The position numbers and the translations under genes were made by a program. Below, piece after piece: positions 18,388-23,359 of a stretch of 23,359 nucleotides of DNA. Where the stretch lies: contig RQSC01000002.1 in NCBI GenBank assembly GCA_013416795.1, forward strand, positions 376,524 through 399,882, written 5' to 3'. The notes beneath the pieces are model-generated. The model made no database searches. It had not been told where the DNA came from and saw only the letters and a list, made by a program, of their open reading frames with translations. The DNA comes from Prasinococcaceae sp. CCMP 1430. Its lineage: Eukaryota; Prasinodermophyta; Palmophyllophyceae; Prasinococcales; Prasinococcaceae. The stretch's first letter is position 1. The number at the start of each line of letters is the position of its first letter.

Positions 18388-18688
18388 CCATACACAGGAC
18401 CCCATAACTAACCGCATAACTAACCGTAGGTTTTGAGCTGTATGTTGTCGGCGGCGTGTGCCCGGCACGCGCTCGATCCGCTTGGGAGCGCGTAACGGCG
18501 CGGGAGCGCTGGCAGCGCGCCGGCGGCTGCGGCCGCGGCTGCGGCCGGCTGGAGGCTGGTGGCTGGGATCCTAGCGAGAGGTCGATGGCACGGGGGGGGG
18601 GGGATGAGGCGCGCTGCGCGCCGCGCGCGCCACAGCGCATCCCTCGGTGAGAGCAGGCCGCGTCGCTCGAAAGGCACACGCACACGCA

Positions 18689-19849
18689 ATGTCGCCCCAC
18701 TGCATGCGCGCGCGCGCGCTCTCGGCGGCATCGGCCGCGGCGGCGTTTGCGCTGGTTGCCGGGCCGGCGGCCGTCGCCGCCGCGACCGCGCCCTCCCCCG
18801 TGCCGGCCGACGCCGGCATGATCGGCCTGCCGTGCATGGCAAACGCCGACAACCAGTTCGTGATGCGCGTGAGCTACACCGCCCCCTCGGTGACGGGCCT
18901 GTACACCATCGACGGGTGCGAGGGCTTCGCGCCCACCCTGATGATCGAGCGCGGCGTCGAGTACGAGTTCGTCCAGGAGGACAGGAGCAACTACTACCAC
19001 CCCGTGGGCTTCGCGTACTACCCCGACGGCGCGCACACCGGCGTGCCCGAGCTGGAGGTGCCCACCCCGGACGAGTGCTCGGAGCCGGAGTACGCCTGCA
19101 ACCCGGAGGCCACCCAGGCGCCGCTCTACTGCGTGGCGGGCGTGTGCGAGACGCTCGACGACTGGAACAACCCCGACGCCACCGGCTCCGGCCTCGACGC
19201 CTACGAGCCCAGGTTCTTCCTGCCGATCGACCAGTGGGACGAGGCGGGCCCCTTCTCGGTGAAGCTCACCATCCCCGTGGATTCGCTCACCGAGATCTTC
19301 TACTACTTCTGCCACATCCACTCGGGCATGAGCGCGCAGATCCAGGTGGTCGACCCCTCGCCGGACGCCAACGAGCTCGTGCCGGGGCCCCTGACCAGCT
19401 TCGACCCCGAGACGTACTACCCTCCGATCGACGAGTTCGACATGGAGTGCGGCACGAGCGCCATCAGCGAGTACCACACCGACCAGGACACGCTGTGCCC
19501 CAACCAGGAGTTCATGTGCTTCGGCGACCCCACCACCTTCAACGTCTGCTTCGAGGCGACCAACTGCAAGATGAACCACGACATGCGCCTCGAGGCGAAC
19601 GACAACAACATCGCGACCTTCATGACCCAGATGATCGCGCACCACGAGCAGGCGGTGTCGCAGTCGCGCGTCACGCTCAAGCACGCCATGGGCGACGTGG
19701 GCGCGGACGACGAGGACACCGACCTCGAGGGCCTGCTGTACTCCATCATCAACGTCCAGAACCAGCAGATCCAGGTGATGCAGGCGTGGCTGGAAACGTA
19801 CGCGCCCGACGCGGACACCACCGGCTCGTCGTCGTGCCCCACCTCGTAG
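18689..19849 (+). CDS. Secreted cupredoxin-DUF305 fusion, predicted copper protein
   Basis: 386 residues, no intron. Residues 7-33 form a signal-peptide-like segment (basic start, then Ala/Leu/Val-rich core, AxA-type end). Residues about 45-222 look like a cupredoxin domain. His104 (in NYYHPVGFAYY), Cys208, His211 and Met214 (in FYYFCHIHSGM) would make a complete type-1 copper site. Several Cys pairs around residues 130-153 suggest disulphides. Residues about 293-370 match DUF305, a ferritin-like four-helix family that includes copper-binding CopM: NHDMR, FMTQMIAHHEQAV with His318-His319, and QNQQIQVMQAWLE. Ligand assignment is from sequence pattern. Copper binding in the secretory pathway, cell surface or an organelle lumen is inferred. 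The start is the first in-frame ATG; the frame is open upstream. Alternatives: iron/copper uptake partner, or electron carrier. Confidence 0.85.
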   Translation: MSPHCMRARALSAASAAAAFALVAGPAAVAAATAPSPVPADAGMIGLPCMANADNQFVMRVSYTAPSVTGLYTIDGCEGFAPTLMIERGVEYEFVQEDRSNYYHPVGFAYYPDGAHTGVPELEVPTPDECSEPEYACNPEATQAPLYCVAGVCETLDDWNNPDATGSGLDAYEPRFFLPIDQWDEAGPFSVKLTIPVDSLTEIFYYFCHIHSGMSAQIQVVDPSPDANELVPGPLTSFDPETYYPPIDEFDMECGTSAISEYHTDQDTLCPNQEFMCFGDPTTFNVCFEATNCKMNHDMRLEANDNNIATFMTQMIAHHEQAVSQSRVTLKHAMGDVGADDEDTDLEGLLYSIINVQNQQIQVMQAWLETYAPDADTTGSSSCPTS

Positions 19850-20481
19850 GCGCGCGCGCGATTCGGACGGAGCGGCATAGTATGCTATCCCCTCGTCTAA
19901 GTTCCAATTTGAGTGACGTGCCCACCCCCAGCCGCCGCCGCCCCCTGCATGTCTATGTCGACGTACTTGTCAAAAATTGCAGTAGATTTTAACAGGTACT
20001 ACTCCAAGCAAAACCCTATCAAAACGCACCGGAGCGCGGGGCCAATGTGCCCTTGCCGTGGCTGGCGTTTCTGTTGCCGCCATCCTCCGGCCCGGGAAAA
20101 ACGTCTCGAAATGTCATCAAAATGCATTGGATGCCACCCTCATTTTCATTTTTGAAATACTGCCGAAATGTGCGTTCAAATTTTCCAGCGCCGAAAAAAT
20201 CTTGCGCCCCGCTGGCAGCCGCCGGCCGGCGGGTGCGTACCGCAGCGGCGCCGGCGCTCGCGTGCGCGCGGCGCCACACAGCCACGCAGCCCACACCGCG
20301 CGCGCGCCTTTCCTGCCTGCCTGCCGCCGCCGCCGCCCAGCCTGCTCGCCAAAGCAGAAGTCGGTCCGAGTCTCAGAGTTGGGGTGACCCACGCGGCCTG
20401 CGCGTACTACACACAGTACTGCCGTGGGCAGCCCGCAGGCCCGCTCGTCGCTCGGACAGTCGTGCGGGGGTTTTTGCGGAG
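19850..20481 (+). promoter_or_regulatory. Spacer before the EF-hand gene, with an AT-rich patch
   Basis: About 630 bases behind the copper-protein stop. From about 20098 to 20208 the sequence is distinctly AT-richer than anything nearby (words such as TTTTCATTTTTGAAATAC and CAAATTTTCC), and a less marked AT-rich stretch lies at 19970-20030. This suggests promoter DNA. The reading frame leading into the EF-hand ATG is open over this region, but its residues look non-coding. Confidence 0.45.
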
Positions 20482-20874
20482 ATGGTGCGCTACGAGAGCG
20501 TCGTGCTCGACGGCGCGGCGATCGACGCGTTGCTGGCGGACGACGCCGCGCGCGAGCGGCTGTGCGCCGAGCTCTTCGCGGAATACGACGCGAACAAGGA
20601 CGGGAGCCTCAGCAAAGCGGAGATCAAGCCCGCGGTGCTCGGCCTGGGCATCGATATGGTGCGCGCGCGCGATGATTGGGGGATGGGGCCCGAGGCCATG
20701 CAGGCGGCGGCGCTGGGCGCCGCGGGAGGGGTGCTCATGGGTGAGGGCCGCGCGCCTCCATCCGCTCGCCTCAACCCGCACCCACTCAACACGCCTCCCA
20801 CCCCAGCCACCGACCCACCTACTGACCCACCGCCGCGCGGGCCGCTCGTGCGACCGCTGACGCGACCCCCCCCT

Positions 20875-20926
<52 letters not shown>

Positions 20927-22281
20927 GAAAGAGCGAGCGAGAGAGGAAAGTGGGGAGTGCGCGCGTGATCGTCGACACCATTGGGCGCGCGCGCATTGTG
21001 TCTGTTGTGACGCATGTTGGGCGAGCGTTGTGTGCTCACGGGACTCTGTCTCTCTCTCCCTCTCTTTCGTGCGCACACACGCTCATTCCCGGCCATCAGG
21101 GCCTGCCGCCGCCTGGCACCGAGGCGGAGGCCGATGCCCTCGTGGCGGAGGCGTTCAGGGAGATCGACGCCGATTCGAGCGGCGACGTGTCGCTCGCGGA
21201 ATTTGAGGGCTTCGTGTGCGGCGTCCTGGCGCAGATCGCTGCGGGGCTCAGGCGCACGCCGGTCGTCGTCGAGAGCGCCACCTTTGACGGCGACCTCATC
21301 CGCCGCCTTCTGAAGGACGAGGACGCGCCCGGCACCTTGGCGCTGATGTGTGCGGAGATGTTCAAAGAGCTCGACGTAGACAAATCGGGCAAGCTCTCCA
21401 ATGTGGAGCTGCGACCGCTGCTGGAAGGACTCGCCGAGAAGATGGACGTGCCGCCCGCTTCGCCCGAGTCAGTGGCCTTCTTCGACGCCGTCTTCGAGGC
21501 GGCAGACTGGAACGGCGACCGCGAGCTCGATGCGAGCGAGTTTGCCGATCTGATAAAAGGCATGCTGGAGGTTGTCGCCGACCGGCTCGCCGAGAACCCA
21601 ATCACGGTGACCAAGAGCTCCACTGCCGAGGTCGACGTCTTCGACGGCACACTGCTCAAGGCGCTGCTCGCGGACGAAGGGGCAGCAGGTGGGGCCTTCA
21701 AGGAGGCCGTCGTAGAGCAGTTCAAGGCGCTCGACCAGAACGGTGCGCGCACATTTGTTTGCTGACGCGCGGAATGCTCGCGACGCGCTCGCTGCCAGCG
21801 CGTGCTCCGGGCGCGTGCCATTGACGCCATTGCTGTTGTGCGCGCTACCCAGTGCTGCCAAGCCTGCGATGATACGATGCGTGGGTGTGTCGCAGTGCCC
21901 GTGCCAGTGCTGACGCGCCCGCAAACCGACGAATATCGCTGCGCGGAACCTCACGAAGGCGACGGCAAACTGTCCCTCAGCGAGCTGCGCACTGCCATCG
22001 ACACCATCACGCAAGACGACTCCGTGCCGCTCCCGCCCACCGCCCAGAACGACAAGGCGGCCGACCGCCTCGAGCTGAGCGTCTCGAAGGTCTTCGACGA
22101 GATTGACACCGACCACAGCGGCGAAGTGGATCTGGAGGAATTCGAAGCGCACACGCGCAAGGTGCTTGCTTCCGTGGCGAGCTTGCTCGAGGAGGCGCCC
22201 ATCATCATTGTGCGCTCCAGCGAGTACACCACCGTTTCCGCCGAAGATGGAGCGCCTGCGCCAGCGGAGGGCGCCGAGTAG
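20482..22281 (+). CDS. Six-EF-hand calcium-binding protein
   Basis: 380 residues from exons 20482-20658, 21100-21742 and 21959-22281; introns of 441 (phase 0) and 216 bases (phase 1). Six loops in three pairs: DANKDGSLSKAE, DADSSGDVSLAE; DVDKSGKLSNVE, DWNGDRELDASE; DQNGDGKLSLSE, DTDHSGEVDLEE. All have acidic residues at positions 1 and 12. The fourth has Arg for the usual Gly at position 6, so it may bind calcium weakly. Each pair is followed by a motif such as RTPVVVESATFDGDLIRRLL or ENPITVTKSS...FDGTLLKALL. A similar motif opens the protein (YESVVLDGAAIDALL), so it is built from tandem modules of about 125-130 residues. The second intron falls inside the fifth loop, and the join restores it exactly. 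No membrane segment or kinase domain is seen; probably a calcium sensor or buffer. A second possible 5' site (GGTGAGG near 20740) could give a longer exon 1. Confidence 0.88.
20875..20925 (+). repeat. Run of 51 G in intron 1 of the EF-hand gene
   Basis: An uninterrupted G homopolymer, preceded by eight C and a T. Length is likely unreliable in the assembly. If real, it could form quadruplex structures in DNA or pre-mRNA. Confidence 0.9.
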
Positions 22282-22632
22282 GAGGCGGAGGCCCTCTAAG
22301 GCCCGCCGGCTATCAACGCTCGTTGCGCGCCGTTCCGCGCCGTTGCGCGTACGAGGGCGTCCGTTTTATGGAGTGCGTGTGCCGATGTGCACTCGCAAGT
22401 CGCGCGTCGTCTGTCCCCGACACTGGCACGCACGCGCGGACGCACCGCACGAGGCACACCAAGGTCATATCGTTTGCCAGGAGTCCAGCATCAGTCCACA
22501 TGTATAAGACTGCAGCCTCTTCCTACTGTTGCACTCGGTTCCTCGCGGCGCGCTGTCGGGGCGCGGGTGTTAGACAGACTTACTTACAAGTTGCGCACGC
22601 AGCAGCTGGCGCGCCCGGCCTGGGACGCCAGC
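22282..22632. other. Convergent 3' spacer between EF-hand and aldolase genes
   Basis: 351 bases between facing stops, no credible coding region. TGTAA on the minus strand (22588-22584) lies about 45 bases behind the aldolase stop and is a good candidate poly(A) signal. TGTATAAG at about 22501-22508 on the plus strand is a weaker candidate for the EF-hand gene. Confidence 0.45.
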
Positions 22633-23358
22633 TTACGCCGCCTTCACGTTGGCGATGATCTCCTTGGCGTTCTTGACGAGGCCGTCGTAGTCGCGCGCGC
22701 CCATGAGCGCCGGCGGGAAGAGCGGCGCCACGAAGCCCAGCGAGGAGGCGCCGTTCTGGAGGAAGGCGGCGGCGGTGTCCTTCTCGACGCCCGAGGTGGG
22801 GTTGACGGTGAGCATGGGCAGCGCCGCGGTGATGGCCTTGACGGTGTTGGCGCCGCCGGCGATGCCCGGGAAGAGCTTCTGGATCTGCGCGCCCATGCGG
22901 TACGCCGCGAAGAGCTCCGAGGGGGTCTGGCAGCCCGGCACGATGACGATGTTGCGGGCGACGGCCCACTCGATCACCTCGGGGATGATGCACGGCGACA
23001 CCAGGAACTTGGCGCCGGCCGCCATGGCGGCCTCGGCCTGCTCCACGGTCATGACGGTGCCGCAGCCCACGAGCACGTCGTCGCGCGGCGAGTAGTCCTT
23101 CACCATCTTGAGGCAGCCCGGCGTGGTCAGCGTGAACTCGAGGATCTTGAACCCGCCCTCGATGGCGGCGTCCATCGCCTTGGGGGCGAACTCCTCGTCG
23201 TTCGTGCGCAGCACGGCGGTCGCCTTGTGCTCCTTGATGTACGCCAGCACGGCGGCCTCCTGCTCCTTGGTTTGCATGTGGTCGAGCGCCGCCGCCGCCG
23301 CGAAGCCGCGCGCGCGCGCGGCGGCCGACGAGAAGCGAGCGCGCGCGGCGGCGCCGCG
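22633..23358 (-). CDS. KDPG/KHG aldolase-type enzyme with N-terminal extension (5' partial)
   Basis: Class I aldolase that cleaves 2-keto-3-deoxy-6-phosphogluconate to pyruvate and glyceraldehyde 3-phosphate, the last step of the Entner-Doudoroff route. Counted from the internal Met at 23277, key points are Arg24 (TAVLR), Glu47 (ILEFTLTTPG), VGCGTVMT, VIVPGCQTPSEL and the Schiff-base lysine Lys134 in QKLFPG, followed by NPTSGV. The 214-residue core matches the normal family length. Upstream of 23277 the frame has no stop up to the window edge. It reads as Ala/Arg/Ser-rich sequence (ARARFSSAAARARGF, then five Ala) typical of a transit peptide, so the real start lies outside. No intron is seen. 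Substrate (KDPG, KHG or a related keto acid) cannot be told from sequence. Targeting to plastid or mitochondrion is inferred. Confidence 0.9.
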   Translation of the reverse strand, partial: RGAAARARFSSAAARARGFAAAAALDHMQTKEQEAAVLAYIKEHKATAVLRTNDEEFAPKAMDAAIEGGFKILEFTLTTPGCLKMVKDYSPRDDVLVGCGTVMTVEQAEAAMAAGAKFLVSPCIIPEVIEWAVARNIVIVPGCQTPSELFAAYRMGAQIQKLFPGIAGGANTVKAITAALPMLTVNPTSGVEKDTAAAFLQNGASSLGFVAPLFPPALMGARDYDGLVKNAKEIIANVKAA

Positions 23359-23359
23359 G

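Larger units (their letters stand above)
17491..18688. promoter_or_regulatory. 1.2-kb head-to-head spacer with GT repeats and inverted repeats
   Basis: Separates the starts of the GxxExxY gene (-) and the copper-protein gene (+). It contains a T-run followed by TTCCCGGCAAAATTTTCC (about 17604-17630), two inverted repeats (17668-17716), long GT microsatellites, and CCATAACTAACCGCATAACT with one further near-copy of ACTAACCG at about 18401-18428. No convincing gene is present; long frames across the GT tracts are Cys-Val or His-Thr artefacts. Confidence 0.5.

Noticed and set aside
18047-19684. 545-codon minus-strand frame opposite the copper-protein gene
   Set aside because: Composed of Val/His/Arg shadow sequence and His-Thr runs from microsatellites. 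The plus strand carries the conserved domains.
18559-19992. 477-codon plus-strand frame overlapping the copper-protein gene
   Set aside because: Out of frame with the cupredoxin and DUF305 motifs, and Arg/Ala/Gly-rich.
20047-20481. Open frame upstream of the EF-hand ATG as an N-terminal extension
   Set aside because: The residues come from an AT-rich, promoter-like stretch and low-complexity Ala/Arg. The EF-hand module begins right after the ATG at 20482.
1-23359. Bacterial-style operon or defence system
   Set aside because: Genes carry GT-AG introns, lie on alternating strands and belong to eukaryotic families. RecX and GxxExxY are single nuclear genes with introns, not a cluster.

Overview
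This is eukaryotic nuclear DNA, very GC-rich, most likely from a unicellular green-lineage alga. Nothing in it looks bacterial. Three things point to an alga: a REVEILLE/CCA1-type SHAQKYF Myb protein with the C-terminal LCL motif, a plastid-type ribosomal protein bL17, and a plastid-type Ccs1 cytochrome c assembly protein. The splice sites (17 proposed introns of about 100-440 bases, 5' sites mostly GTGCG/GTACG, 3' sites mostly CAG) and a few TGTAA motifs behind genes recall chlorophyte algae. No closer taxonomic placement can be made from the sequence alone. One unresolved base (N, 8333) and a run of 51 G show that this is draft assembly.

Layout from left to right. (1) RVE8-like Myb factor (+, 5' end outside the window), convergent with ccs1 (-, 4 exons). 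(2) ccs1 is head-to-head with a SNIP1/DAWDLE FHA gene (+, 2 exons), followed by a TTC1-like TPR gene (+, 3 exons). (3) Plastid bL17 (-, 4 exons) is head-to-head with a RecX-family gene (+, 5 exons) whose introns hold long GT repeats. (4) Two tandem ankyrin-MYND genes (+), made by a segmental duplication that includes their upstream regions. The second looks like a fusion of two units. (5) A glutathione S-transferase (+) follows almost at once. It is convergent with a gene for a large disordered protein ending in a GxxExxY (PDDEXK_3) domain (-). (6) After a 1.2-kb head-to-head spacer with GT microsatellites and two adjacent perfect inverted repeats comes a secreted cupredoxin-DUF305 copper protein (+). 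(7) A six-EF-hand calcium protein (+, 3 exons) is convergent with a KDPG-aldolase-type enzyme (-), whose N-terminal targeting extension leaves the window on the right.

The genes do not form one pathway. Several serve organelles: Ccs1 and bL17 the plastid, and RecX and the aldolase probably plastid or mitochondrion. Exon models were built by hand from reading-frame phase, GT-AG sites and alignment to remembered family patterns, so no transcript supports them. The most unusual items are the ankyrin-MYND pair (fusion, leader turned into coding sequence, loss of a coiled-coil tail), the Ccs1 protein lacking most of its lumenal domain, the cupredoxin-DUF305 fusion, the GxxExxY domain lacking its catalytic residues, and the nuclear RecX gene.
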